Below, in pieces: positions 13,839 to 22,078 of a stretch of 34,074 nucleotides of DNA. The stretch spans positions 1-34,074 of the forward strand of contig CAYNZH010000025.1 in assembly GCA_964401685.1 (NCBI GenBank), written 5' to 3'. Positions within the stretch are counted from its first letter, which is position 1, and every line of letters begins with the position of its first letter. The translations under genes and the position numbers were made by a program. Source of the DNA: DASRQK01 sp964401685 (GTDB lineage Bacteria; Bacteroidota; Bacteroidia; Sphingobacteriales; Sphingobacteriaceae). The notes beneath the pieces are model-generated. The model was not told the DNA's origin and ran no database searches. It worked only from the letters and a program-made list of their open reading frames with translations.

Positions 13839-15329
13839 ATGAATATCAGTGAATTGAATGCGAAGCTCGTGTCCGAATTACGTGCGATAGCGAAAGTGTT
13901 AGGCATTCCCGATGCCGACAAATTGAGAAAGCAGGAGCTAATTACACGAATCATCAGTAGCAGTGAAGAAGAATCCTCATCGTCCCAAGAAGAAGATGCA
14001 ACTCCGGCGGAATCAAACGATGACAGACCGAGAAAAAGGACTCGCTCCCTAAAACCGGGTGCGGAGCCAGTCGTCCCGCAACGCTCCTTGCGAGATGCAG
14101 ACGACAATTTTCAGGCAGATTCAGCGGCGGATGGAATGAGAAGTAGAACCGAGAGCTCCTTTGACCAAAAACTTCCCTCAAATGGGAAAACAGAGGCTTC
14201 CAGCACGCCTGATTTCGACAATGTAATTGTCAATGAGGGTGTTCTAGAAATTATGCCGGATGGCTATGGTTTCCTTAGGTCCTCAGATTACAACTACTTG
14301 ACTTCGCCGGATGATATTTATGTTTCCCAGTCACAGATCAAATTGTTTGGTCTGAAAACAGGTGATACCGTTCGAGGCAGTATTCGTCCACCTAAAGAGG
14401 GCGAAAAATACTTCCCTTTGGTACGTATTGAAGCGATCAATGGACAAAATCCAGCTGAAATCCGCGACCGCGTGCCCTTTGATTACCTAACTCCGCTTTT
14501 TCCGACAGAAAGACTAAATCTTTTTATGGGTACGGGCAATCATTCCACTAGGATCATCGATTTATTTACGCCTATAGGGAAAGGTCAGCGGGGTTTGATC
14601 GTGGCTCAGCCTAAAACAGGTAAAACCATGTTGCTCAAGGACGTCGCCAATGCAATAGCCAAGAATCACCCGGAGGTATATCTCATCATCCTGTTGATAG
14701 ACGAGCGTCCTGAGGAGGTTACTGATATGGCCCGGAGCGTCAGAGCGGAAGTTGTTGCCTCCACTTTTGATGAGCCTGCAGACCGCCATGTCAAAATTGC
14801 GAACATCGTATTGGAAAAAGCCAAGCGTATGGTAGAATGCGGTCACGATGTGGTAATTCTGTTGGATTCAATCACGAGATTGGCTCGCGCCTACAATACA
14901 GTCGCTCCGGCGTCAGGGAAAATCCTTTCCGGAGGTGTGGATGCCAATGCCCTTCACAGGCCAAAGAGATTTTTCGGTGCAGCCCGCAATATTGAACACG
15001 GTGGTTCCTTAACCATTTTAGCGACTGCCCTCATCGACACCGGGTCAAAAATGGACGAGGTAATTTTCGAAGAATTCAAAGGAACAGGAAACATGGAGCT
15101 TCAACTAGACCGGAAACTAGCGAACAAGCGCATCTTCCCGGCAATTGACCTGACGGCTTCCAGCACACGTCGGGATGACTTGCTCAACGACAAGGAAACG
15201 CTGCAGCGGATCTGGGTTCTGAGAAATCATTTGGCTGACATGAATTCTACCGAGGCAATGGAGTTTTTACTCTCACAAATGAGAGGAACGAAGTCCAATG
15301 AGGAATTCTTAATCAGCATGAACGGTTAA
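13839..15329 (+). CDS. rho: Transcription termination factor Rho
   Basis: 496 aa, hexameric RNA helicase. An N-terminal SAP-like helical domain (residues 1-42, LNAKLVSELRAIAKVLGI) is followed by a low-complexity, Ser/Glu/Arg-rich insert (about 42-125), which is common in Bacteroidota Rho. Next come the cold-shock-type RNA-binding domain (EGVLEIMPDGYGFLRSS, about 134-205) and the ATPase core: Walker A AQPKTGKT (256-263), LLIDERPEEVTDM, Walker B VVILLDSITRLARAYN, the Q-loop around SGGVDANALHRPKRFFGAARN, and the R-loop GTGNMELQLDR. The pssA gene follows after 18 nt. The insert may mediate phase separation or RNA contact (inference from work on other phylum members). Confidence 0.97.
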   Translation: MNISELNAKLVSELRAIAKVLGIPDADKLRKQELITRIISSSEEESSSSQEEDATPAESNDDRPRKRTRSLKPGAEPVVPQRSLRDADDNFQADSAADGMRSRTESSFDQKLPSNGKTEASSTPDFDNVIVNEGVLEIMPDGYGFLRSSDYNYLTSPDDIYVSQSQIKLFGLKTGDTVRGSIRPPKEGEKYFPLVRIEAINGQNPAEIRDRVPFDYLTPLFPTERLNLFMGTGNHSTRIIDLFTPIGKGQRGLIVAQPKTGKTMLLKDVANAIAKNHPEVYLIILLIDERPEEVTDMARSVRAEVVASTFDEPADRHVKIANIVLEKAKRMVECGHDVVILLDSITRLARAYNTVAPASGKILSGGVDANALHRPKRFFGAARNIEHGGSLTILATALIDTGSKMDEVIFEEFKGTGNMELQLDRKLANKRIFPAIDLTASSTRRDDLLNDKETLQRIWVLRNHLADMNSTEAMEFLLSQMRGTKSNEEFLISMNG

Positions 15330-15347
15330 AATTCCCGCGAAATTTCA

Positions 15348-15917
15348 ATGAAACGACATATCCCCAATCTGCTGACTTGCTTGAATTTGTTGAGCGGCTG
15401 TTTGGGGATTATTTTTGCCCTTCAGGGNNNNNNNNNNNNNNNNNNNNNNNNNNNNNNNNNNNNNNNNNNNNNNNNNNNNNNNNNNNNNNNNNNNNNNNNN
15501 NNNNNNNNNNNNNNNNNNNNNNNNNNNTTTTCAGCGCTCCGTTTGGCAAAGTTCAATATTGACGAAAGGCAAAGCACGGATTTCTTAGGTTTAAATACGC
15601 CAATGAACACTTTTTATGTCATTTCATTGCCATTCATTGCCGTGCACTGGCCGGGCGTAATTTTGCATCCTGCATTTATTCTTGCTAGTATTGCCCTGAC
15701 TTCATGGCTTCTGGTGAGCGAAATTCGGCTTTTTTCTTTGAAGTTTCAGGGCTTGAGTTGGGGCGAAAACCGCTACAAATTTATGTTTTTGATCAGCGCA
15801 GTCTTGTTGCTGCTGACCATTCAATGGCTCGCGATACCTTTGATTTTGATCCTCTACTTCGGGTTTTCCATCATGCATTTCCAGAGCCCGACTCCAAATA
15901 AGTCTGCAACTCCCTGA
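15348..15917 (+). CDS. pssA: CDP-diacylglycerol-serine O-phosphatidyltransferase, interrupted by a gap
   Basis: PssA makes phosphatidylserine, the precursor of phosphatidylethanolamine, in the inner membrane. The start MKRHIPNLLTCLNLLSGCLGIIFALQ is typical of the class II enzyme. After the gap, FSALRLAKFNIDERQSTDFLGLNTPMN and further helices follow. The catalytic CDP-alcohol phosphatidyltransferase signature (DGxxAR-x8-GxxxD-x3-D) must lie in the 100-N gap at 15428-15527. The reading of 189 aa is about 45-50 residues short of the family, again indicating a larger real gap. It is probably co-transcribed with rho. The last 47 nt overlap the folK-HPt gene on the other strand. Confidence 0.88.
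   Translation: MKRHIPNLLTCLNLLSGCLGIIFALQXXXXXXXXXXXXXXXXXXXXXXXXXXXXXXXXXXFSALRLAKFNIDERQSTDFLGLNTPMNTFYVISLPFIAVHWPGVILHPAFILASIALTSWLLVSEIRLFSLKFQGLSWGENRYKFMFLISAVLLLLTIQWLAIPLILILYFGFSIMHFQSPTPNKSATP
15428..15527. other. Assembly gap (100 N) in pssA
   Basis: A run of exactly 100 N that removes the catalytic motif of PssA. The protein length suggests that about 250 nt are missing. Confidence 0.9.
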
Positions 15918-16722
15918 ATAGTTGTGCAAAATCAGGGCGGATTCCTTCGAAAATAGGGGAAACCGAGGAATCTCCGCCGTTCCTCGCCAGGCTCTCTATC
16001 TGCTCAAATTGCTTTCGAAGAGACTCTGCACCCACGTACGCCAGCGTAGGTTTTATGTGATGTGCCCATTGCCTCACCTTGGGCCAGTCCTCTGCACGAA
16101 TGGAATCACCGAGCTGCTTAAGGTCCCCTGGAGTCTGTTGCAGGAACAGCTGAATGATCTGCGAAATCATGTCCGGATCGCCAGAGGTCAGGTCGGTCAA
16201 ATAGTGCAGGTCTCCGATCTGCCATACCTCAGCGGATGGCCGCCAAATCTTAACTTCCAGAGCGTCCTGACTCCGGTCCAGTAATTCTTTCACCGTCTGA
16301 CCGATCACAGGATGCACAAATTCCGGCGCCAGCTCTGCCATGGGAACCATCGCAAATTTCCTTTCGTGGAATAATTTATGTGGGATGATCAGGTCCGGCT
16401 TTTCTATAATTTCATTTCCAAAAAACAACATATCAATGTCAATGACCCTCGGCCCCCAGACCGTTTTTCTCTCCCTTCCTAACTTCTCTTCGATAGCAAG
16501 AATTTTGCCCAACAACGTTTCAGGGTCCATGTCGGTCTCTAGGGCCACGACTTGATTGAGAAAGCTGGGTTGGTCTTCCAGGCCCCAGGCTGCTGACTCG
16601 TAAATAGTGGAACAGCTAAAAGACTGCGTCACTTCCTCCTCGAGTAAAGCACGTGCCTGTGCCAATTGTGCAACTCTATCGCCCAAATTCGCACCCAATA
16701 ATAAATAAACGATGTTCGCCAT
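15871..16722 (-). CDS. folK: FolK pyrophosphokinase fused to a C-terminal HPt domain
   Basis: 283 aa. Residues 1-160 are 2-amino-4-hydroxy-6-hydroxymethyldihydropteridine diphosphokinase (folate synthesis): YLLLGANLGDR, YESAAWG, QPSFLNQVVALET, then the signature RKTVWGPRVIDIDMLFFG (about 85-102) and IPHKLFHERKFAMVPMAEL. Residues about 165-278 look like a histidine phosphotransfer domain: YLTDLTSGDPDMISQIIQLFLQQTP, then WAHHIKPTLAYVGAESL with His221 in the AHxIK phosphoacceptor motif. FolK alone is about 160 aa. I chose the ATG at 16722: it starts MANIVYLLLG, and a promoter lies between it and the in-frame ATG at 16764. No frameshift is visible between the parts. A signalling role for the HPt part is inference. 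Confidence 0.88.
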   Translation of the reverse strand: MANIVYLLLGANLGDRVAQLAQARALLEEEVTQSFSCSTIYESAAWGLEDQPSFLNQVVALETDMDPETLLGKILAIEEKLGRERKTVWGPRVIDIDMLFFGNEIIEKPDLIIPHKLFHERKFAMVPMAELAPEFVHPVIGQTVKELLDRSQDALEVKIWRPSAEVWQIGDLHYLTDLTSGDPDMISQIIQLFLQQTPGDLKQLGDSIRAEDWPKVRQWAHHIKPTLAYVGAESLRKQFEQIESLARNGGDSSVSPIFEGIRPDFAQLFRELQTYLESGSGNA

Positions 16723-16739
16723 GCTGTTATTTTGATTAT

Positions 16740-16769
16740 CAAAATTAGGCTTTTTTAGTAACAAATCAA
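16740..16769 (-). promoter_or_regulatory. Promoter of folK-HPt
   Basis: On the minus strand TTG (16769-16767), exactly 19 nt, then TAATTTTG (16747-16740): a full Bacteroidota promoter. The predicted start is about 12 nt before the ATG at 16722, which supports that start codon. Confidence 0.65.
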
Positions 16770-16832
16770 GACTAGCACACTCTAATGAGTAAAGTATTCG
16801 TCATATTGTTGGATAAAGCTTATTTTTGATTC

Positions 16833-18608
16833 ATGAAGTCATTCTTTAAATACGTACTTGCGACAGTTACAGGAATTTTCGTTTCGTTCTTCCTGTTGTT
16901 GTTGATATTCATCGTCATAATTACGGCAATTGTCAACACAGCGACCACGGACTCCTCAGCGCAGGTGGCCAATAATTCCGTGTTGGTCATGCAACTCAAT
17001 CACGGGATCACCGAACGGACGATTCCAAATCCCTTCGAGGAACTCGACATTCCGGGCTTTCCAACCCAGCGAACCTTAGGCCTGGACGACATCTTGCATC
17101 GCATTAAAAGTGCTAAAACAGATGGCAGAATCAAGGGCATCTATCTGGATCTGTCTGTCATCCCGGCGAGTTTTTCCACCCTAAAGGAAATACGGGATGA
17201 GTTGCTGGATTTTAAAGAATCCGGGAAATTTGTCATTGCCTACAGCGAAGCCTATTCTCAAAAAGCATATTATATCGCGTCATTGGCGGACAAAGTTTTC
17301 GTAAACCCACAGGGCGCCCTGGATTTCCGAGGACTGGACTCGCGCATTATGTTTCTTAAAGGGACGCTGGACAAGCTTGACATCGACATGCAAATAATCA
17401 AGGTAGGTACTTACAAGAGTGCTGTCGAACCTTTTATTCTTGATAAAATGAGTCCGGAAAACCGCGAGCAGGTTTCTTCCTATTTGCAGAGTATTTACAC
17501 ACAATTCTTGAGTGAAATTGCGGAAAGCAGGTCCATGACTCCGGATTCGCTCCACATGATTGCGGATCAAATGTTGGTAAGGAACGCAGACGATGCAGTG
17601 ACTTATAGACTGGCGGACTCCACTTTATACAAAGATGAGCTACTCGCTGAGCTAAAAAATAGACTGGAACTTGATGAAAAGGACGATGTTAAAAGTATCA
17701 GCCTGCTTAATTATGCGCCGACTTCAGTCAACAAAGTAAATCTTCAAAACCGAGTTGCAATTTTATATGCAAATGGGGAAATTTTGGGGGGCGAAGGCTC
17801 TGACTCTCAAATCGGTTCGGATAAAATATCCAGAGAGTTGAGAAAACTGCGCAGAGATGACAAGATTAAAGCTGTCGTTTTCAGGATAAATTCTCCGGGC
17901 GGTAGCGCCCTCGCTTCCGATGTGATCTGGCGGGAAGTCGAATTGTTGTCTCAAGTAAAGCCGGTCGTCGTTTCCATGGGAGACGTCGCTGCATCCGGTG
18001 GTTATTACATTGCAGCGGCAGCTGACTCTATCATTGCCCAGCCGAACACGATAACGGGGTCGATCGGGGTGTTTGGAACCGTCCCCAACCTTCAGCGCTT
18101 CTGGAACAATAAACTGGGGATCACTTTCGACGGTGTCAAAACTGGGAAATATGCTGACATGTTGAATGGAACCTTCGAGCGTCCGATGACCGCAGAAGAG
18201 GCTCAAATGATGCAGCTTGAAGTCAACCGAATTTATGACACGTTCATACAGAGGGTTGCAGAGGGCCGGCAGATGACAGCCGGTGCTGTAGACAGCATTG
18301 GCCAGGGAAGGGTTTGGAGTGGCACACAAGCGCTTCAACTGGGTCTGGTCGACAAACTGGGCGGCATAGATGATGCCATCGCTACAGCGGCCCGTATGGC
18401 CGATCTGGAGGATGATTATCAATTAGTTCGCTATCCCACGATCAAACCTCCATTTGAACTGTTTTTTGGCACGACCACAGACAGAATCCAACAATGGTTT
18501 GTTCAAAAATCACTTGGAGCCCACTACCCGCTTTTGGAACAAGTACAATCGGTCGTAAATCAATCCGGGATTCAGGCGCGTATGCCGTATACCCTGGAGA
18601 TTTTCTAA
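16833..18608 (+). CDS. sppA: Signal peptide peptidase SppA (67K type)
   Basis: 591 aa. A membrane-anchored serine protease that degrades cleaved signal peptides. One N-terminal helix (about residues 8-35) anchors it; two tandem ClpP-like domains follow. The Ser/Lys dyad is visible: Lys195 in GTYKSAVEPF (domain 1) and Ser388 in GDVAASGGYY (domain 2), matching Lys209/Ser409 of E. coli. Other marks: RINSPGGSALASDVIW and TGSIGVFGTVPN. The length is normal for the double-domain type. An HMG-CoA lyase gene follows after 21 nt. Confidence 0.95.
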   Translation: MKSFFKYVLATVTGIFVSFFLLLLIFIVIITAIVNTATTDSSAQVANNSVLVMQLNHGITERTIPNPFEELDIPGFPTQRTLGLDDILHRIKSAKTDGRIKGIYLDLSVIPASFSTLKEIRDELLDFKESGKFVIAYSEAYSQKAYYIASLADKVFVNPQGALDFRGLDSRIMFLKGTLDKLDIDMQIIKVGTYKSAVEPFILDKMSPENREQVSSYLQSIYTQFLSEIAESRSMTPDSLHMIADQMLVRNADDAVTYRLADSTLYKDELLAELKNRLELDEKDDVKSISLLNYAPTSVNKVNLQNRVAILYANGEILGGEGSDSQIGSDKISRELRKLRRDDKIKAVVFRINSPGGSALASDVIWREVELLSQVKPVVVSMGDVAASGGYYIAAAADSIIAQPNTITGSIGVFGTVPNLQRFWNNKLGITFDGVKTGKYADMLNGTFERPMTAEEAQMMQLEVNRIYDTFIQRVAEGRQMTAGAVDSIGQGRVWSGTQALQLGLVDKLGGIDDAIATAARMADLEDDYQLVRYPTIKPPFELFFGTTTDRIQQWFVQKSLGAHYPLLEQVQSVVNQSGIQARMPYTLEIF

Positions 18609-18629
18609 AGGAGTCAAAATCATGATACT

Positions 18630-19490
18630 ATGACGGTCAAAATCACGGAATGCCCCAGGGATGCGATGCAGGGAATTGATAAATTCATTCCAACGGAGAC
18701 AAAAATCGAGTATCTGAACCTCCTGTTGAAAGTAGGATTTGACCGCCTTGATTTTGGCAGTTTCGTCTCCCCGAAGGCAATCCCTCAATTGAAGGACACC
18801 GTAGAAGTATTGGAAGGTCTCGATCTGGAGGCCGCCGGAGGTAAAACTGATCTACTGGCAATTGTCGCAAACCTGAGAGGCGCCGAAGATGCTTCGAAAC
18901 AGCCTTCCATAGATTTTGTGGGTTATCCGTTTTCCATCTCGGAGACATTCCAGAAACGAAACACCAACAGTACCATTGTACAGGCCCTGGACGTGGTGAA
19001 AAAAATTAGAGACGTCAGTATGAAGGCGGAGCAAAATCTGCTTATCTATATTTCCATGGGCTTTGGTAACCCCTATGGGGATCCCTGGAATTCCCAGGTC
19101 GTTGTGGACTACATGGGTACGCTGCATGACGAAGGTATCGCCCATTTTGCATTGGCAGACACATTGGGGAATTCCCATCCTGCTCAGATCACTGAACTCT
19201 ACACGTACGTGCGCAGCACATTTCCTACGGTCGAATTAGGCTTGCATCTTCACAGTACTCCCGAGGCGGTGCAAGCAAAGATTGAAGCGGCTTTAGCCGC
19301 GGGTTGCCGACGCTTTGACACCGCGCTGAGGGGCTACGGTGGATGCCCGATGGCTGCTGATACCCTCACAGGAAATCTACCGACAGAGCAATTGATCGCT
19401 GCATTGCAAAAAGAAGATCAAACCTTGGACCTGAATCTCCAGGCGTGGAGCGAAGCGATGGCATTTAGCCACCGAGTTTTCCAACCATGA
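18630..19490 (+). CDS. Hydroxymethylglutaryl-CoA lyase
   Basis: 286 aa, TIM-barrel DRE/HMGL family. Cleaves HMG-CoA into acetoacetate and acetyl-CoA, the last step of leucine degradation. All expected catalytic and metal residues are present: Arg10-Asp11 (ECPRDAMQG), SFVSPKAIPQ, His206 and His208 (GLHLHST), Cys239 in the GGCPMA loop, and Asn249 (LTGN). ADTLGNSHP is the usual strand-5/6 region. Start ATG at 18630: another ATG 8 nt upstream opens a frame that stops at once. Probably co-transcribed with sppA, although the functions are unrelated. Confidence 0.92.
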   Translation: MTVKITECPRDAMQGIDKFIPTETKIEYLNLLLKVGFDRLDFGSFVSPKAIPQLKDTVEVLEGLDLEAAGGKTDLLAIVANLRGAEDASKQPSIDFVGYPFSISETFQKRNTNSTIVQALDVVKKIRDVSMKAEQNLLIYISMGFGNPYGDPWNSQVVVDYMGTLHDEGIAHFALADTLGNSHPAQITELYTYVRSTFPTVELGLHLHSTPEAVQAKIEAALAAGCRRFDTALRGYGGCPMAADTLTGNLPTEQLIAALQKEDQTLDLNLQAWSEAMAFSHRVFQP

Positions 19491-19542
19491 GCATCTAGAC
19501 AGAGGCGAGCATCTTCTGAATCCCGCTGACGCTACCAGACAC

Positions 19543-19573
19543 AAAAAAAGGCTGCATCTCTCGATACAGCCTT
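19543..19573 (-). terminator. Terminator of the ribosomal superoperon
   Basis: On the minus strand AAGGCTG (19573-19567), an inner GTATCG-type stem with one mismatch, CAGCCTT (19554-19548), then a run of seven T (19549-19543). It lies 37 nt after the rplQ stop. It may also slow plus-strand transcripts from the HMG-CoA lyase gene, but that side has no T-run. Confidence 0.8.
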
Positions 19574-19610
19574 AAAAAATCGTTGACAATCTAAAAAGTC
19601 GTCGAACTCC

Positions 19611-20210
19611 TTATTTCTCTTCTTTTTGCTCTTCAGATCCAGCCTCGCCTTCTTTGGCGTCATCAGTTTCTTGAGCAGGAGCCTCAGAAGGAGCTTCCGT
19701 GTTCTCCGTCCCAGCCACTGGAGCGTCGTCAGTCGTAGCTTCAGCTTCTGCGGCTTTAGTTCCTTCGTCTGCTGTTGCTTTTTTCTTCCCGCTACCTCTC
19801 CGGCGAGTCGCTTTCTTCTCGACTGGAGCAGTGCTGTCTTTGGTGTAAACAGTGTTATAGTCGACTAGCTCGATGAAAGCCATCTCAGCGTTGTCGCCCA
19901 GACGATTTTCCATTTTGATAATCCGGGTATAGCCTCCAGGTCTGCTCGCCACTTTCTCAGAAATCTCTCTGAACAAAATAGTCACAGCATCCTTATCTTT
20001 CAGATAACTGAATACACTTCTTCTGGAGTGAGTAGTGTCATTCTTAGATTTAGTGATCAGAGGTTCAACATACACCCGAAGTGCTTTCGCCTTTGCCAAG
20101 GTTGTGGTAATTCTCTTGTGCTTGATTAGGGACGAAGCCATGTTTGCCAACATTGCTTTACGATGGCTGTCCGTGCGGCCTAAGTGATTGAATTTTTTTC
20201 CGTGTCTCAT
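19611..20210 (-). CDS. rplQ: 50S ribosomal protein L17
   Basis: 199 aa. The core (about residues 1-118) is standard L17: MRHGKKFNHLGRTDSHRKAML, TTLAKAKALR, RPGGYTRIIKMENRLGDNAEMAFIELVDY. After it comes a Lys/Arg patch (KKATRRRGSGKKKATA) and a long acidic, Ala/Glu-rich tail of about 65 residues. E. coli L17 is 127 aa; tails of this type are seen in Bacteroidota. It is last in the superoperon, 101 nt after rpoA. Confidence 0.97.
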   Translation of the reverse strand: MRHGKKFNHLGRTDSHRKAMLANMASSLIKHKRITTTLAKAKALRVYVEPLITKSKNDTTHSRRSVFSYLKDKDAVTILFREISEKVASRPGGYTRIIKMENRLGDNAEMAFIELVDYNTVYTKDSTAPVEKKATRRRGSGKKKATADEGTKAAEAEATTDDAPVAGTENTEAPSEAPAQETDDAKEGEAGSEEQKEEK

Positions 20211-20225
20211 TTTGTGTTAAATTTG

Positions 20226-20266
20226 TGCATACCGTCTCCAGACAACTAATTGGAGGGAATTATGCA
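20226..20266 (-). promoter_or_regulatory. Nested inverted repeat in the rpoA-rplQ gap
   Basis: TGCATA (20226-20231) pairs with TATGCA (20261-20266), and inside it CTCCA (20236-20240) pairs with TGGAG (20251-20255). No T-run follows. The hairpin lies 16 nt upstream of the rplQ start in the mRNA; it could affect rplQ translation or RNA processing. Confidence 0.4.
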
Positions 20267-20311
20267 ACAGGTCGCTATTTTGGCCTCTACGGCCTATTAT
20301 AAATGTATTGA

Positions 20312-21304
20312 TTATTCTTCGTCGAGTTTATACTTGCTGAGGCTCATGCCGAATGAAAGGCCTTTACTCTTTACCAACTCCTGAATTTCGCTCAAAGACT
20401 TCTTACCGAAGTTCCTGAATTTCAGCATGTCAGCCACGTCATAAGTGACCAGCTCGGCCAATGTACGAATGTCAGCAGCTTTGAGGCAATTCAAGGCGCG
20501 CACAGAGAGGTCAAGATCTACAAGCTCCGTCTTCAAGACTTTGCGCATGTGCAGTATCTCCTCATCAACGACTTTGGTTTCCTCTTTGGCCTGAGATTCC
20601 ATGAGCATATTCTCATCTGAGAACAACATAAAGTGTTGAATCAAAATTTTCGCTGCTTCTTTCAGCGCATCTTCCGGGTGAATAGATCCATCGGTGGAAA
20701 TATCCAACAACAACTTTTCATAATCCGTTTTCTGCTCAACACGGTAATTCTCGATGGTATACTTTACGTTCTTGATCGGCGTAAAAATCGAGTCAATCGC
20801 GATTGTTCCTAAGATTGCGTCGGCCACCTTGTTTTCCTCAGCGTTGACATAACCTCTTCCTTTCCCGATAGAGAACTCGACCTCTAAAGTCACTGAGGAC
20901 TCAAGGTTACAGATAACCAAGTCAGGATTGAGCACGGTGAAGTTGCTTGAAAACTTGGTGATATCGCCTGCTTTAAAGCTATCCTGCTTGTTGAGAACCA
21001 CGAAAACTTTCTCTGTATCGCCCAACTCACCGGTTTTCTTGAAGCGAACCTGCTTTAAATTCAAAATAATCTCCGTGACGTCTTCGACAACACCTTTGAT
21101 CGTAGAAAATTCATGAGATACGCCAGTGAAGCGAACCGTCGTAATTGCATACCCTTCCAGAGAGGATAATAAAATACGGCGTAAAGCATTACCAATGGTC
21201 ACACCAAATCCCGGCTCCAAAGGACGGAACTCAAACGAACCATCGAAATCCGTAGATTTTTGCATGATAACTTTATCAGGTCTTTGAAATGCTAAAATTG
21301 CCAT
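20312..21304 (-). CDS. rpoA: DNA-directed RNA polymerase subunit alpha
   Basis: 330 aa, normal length. The N-terminal assembly domain (GSFEFRPLEPGFGVTIGNALRRILLSSLEGYAITTVR, read in two parts) dimerises to start RNA polymerase assembly. The C-terminal domain (about 250-320: LVDLDLSVRALNCLKAADIRTL, MLKFRNFGKKSLSEIQELV) contacts promoters and activators. It lies between rpsD and rplQ as in the classical alpha operon. Confidence 0.98.
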   Translation of the reverse strand: MAILAFQRPDKVIMQKSTDFDGSFEFRPLEPGFGVTIGNALRRILLSSLEGYAITTVRFTGVSHEFSTIKGVVEDVTEIILNLKQVRFKKTGELGDTEKVFVVLNKQDSFKAGDITKFSSNFTVLNPDLVICNLESSVTLEVEFSIGKGRGYVNAEENKVADAILGTIAIDSIFTPIKNVKYTIENYRVEQKTDYEKLLLDISTDGSIHPEDALKEAAKILIQHFMLFSDENMLMESQAKEETKVVDEEILHMRKVLKTELVDLDLSVRALNCLKAADIRTLAELVTYDVADMLKFRNFGKKSLSEIQELVKSKGLSFGMSLSKYKLDEE

Positions 21305-21386
21305 TATCTTGTATTAAGTTTGTTAATAAAATATAATATAAAACAAGAGCCAAATCATAGGATAAGGCCCTGTTCATAAAGTCAAA

Positions 21387-21995
21387 TTACTTAGAGTACA
21401 ACTCGACAATTAGGTTTTCCCTGATATTCTCAGGAATCTCCGAACGCTCTGGGTAGTTTAGAAACTTACCCACCATCTCATTGCTATCCCACTCTAACCA
21501 ACTGAACTTATTTATTCTCTTCGCAGAAACCGAGTCAACGATTGTCTCCAAAGATTTCGATCTTTCTCTCACTGCAACTATATCTCCTGCACGAAGGCTG
21601 TAGGAAGGAATGTTGACGACTTCACCGTTTACAGTGATATGCTTGTGTCCGACCAACTGTCTGGCGGAAGCTCTTGTAGGAGCAATTCCAAGGCGGTACA
21701 CGGTGTTGTCCAAGCGAGCCTCCAACAATTTTAGGAAAATCTCACCTGTAATACCTTGTTTGGAAGCAGCTTTTCCAAAAAGATTAGCGAACTGACGTTC
21801 TAGAACACCGTAGGTGTACTTCGCTTTTTGCTTCTCAAGCAACTGAACAGCGTACTCGGATTGCTTACCGCGACGACGGGATGACCCGTGCTGTCCAGGA
21901 GGATAATTTTTTCTCTCTAATGCTTTGTCAGGCCCAAAAATGGGTTCTCTGAACTTTCTTGCGATCTTGGATCTTGGTCCTGTATATCTGGCCAT
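21387..21995 (-). CDS. rpsD: 30S ribosomal protein S4
   Basis: 202 aa. Primary 16S rRNA binder. The N-terminal region MARYTGPRSKIARKF...KNYPPGQHG has no cysteine, so this is the zinc-free form. The S4 RNA-binding domain lies at about 92-155 (LEARLDNTVYRLGIAPTRASARQLVGHKHITVNGE, read in parts). In other bacteria S4 represses its own operon; the short hairpin just upstream (22017-22038) could take part, but that is a guess. Confidence 0.98.
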   Translation of the reverse strand: MARYTGPRSKIARKFREPIFGPDKALERKNYPPGQHGSSRRRGKQSEYAVQLLEKQKAKYTYGVLERQFANLFGKAASKQGITGEIFLKLLEARLDNTVYRLGIAPTRASARQLVGHKHITVNGEVVNIPSYSLRAGDIVAVRERSKSLETIVDSVSAKRINKFSWLEWDSNEMVGKFLNYPERSEIPENIRENLIVELYSK

Positions 21996-22016
21996 ATTGA
22001 AATCTGTTTTAAAGTA

Positions 22017-22038
22017 TCTTCCGGCCTATAGCCGAAGA
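22017..22038 (-). promoter_or_regulatory. Bulged hairpin in the rpsK-rpsD gap
   Basis: TCTTC-c-GGC (22017-22025) pairs with GCC-GAAGA (22031-22038) around a 5-nt loop, with one bulged base. It is 22 nt upstream of the rpsD start in the mRNA and has no T-run, so it is not a terminator. Confidence 0.35.
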
Positions 22039-22078
22039 ATCTTATCTTTAAAAAATAATACTCGTTTTAATTATCTGA

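Noticed and set aside
16722..16764. Longer folK starting at the ATG at 16764
   Set aside because: The extra residues do not match FolK, and a consensus promoter lies inside this stretch, downstream of that ATG.
16821..16828. TATTTTTG as a promoter element for sppA
   Set aside because: It matches TAnnTTTG, but it ends only 4 nt before the sppA ATG and lacks a TTG 19 nt upstream. The transcript would start at the start codon. Left as unproven.
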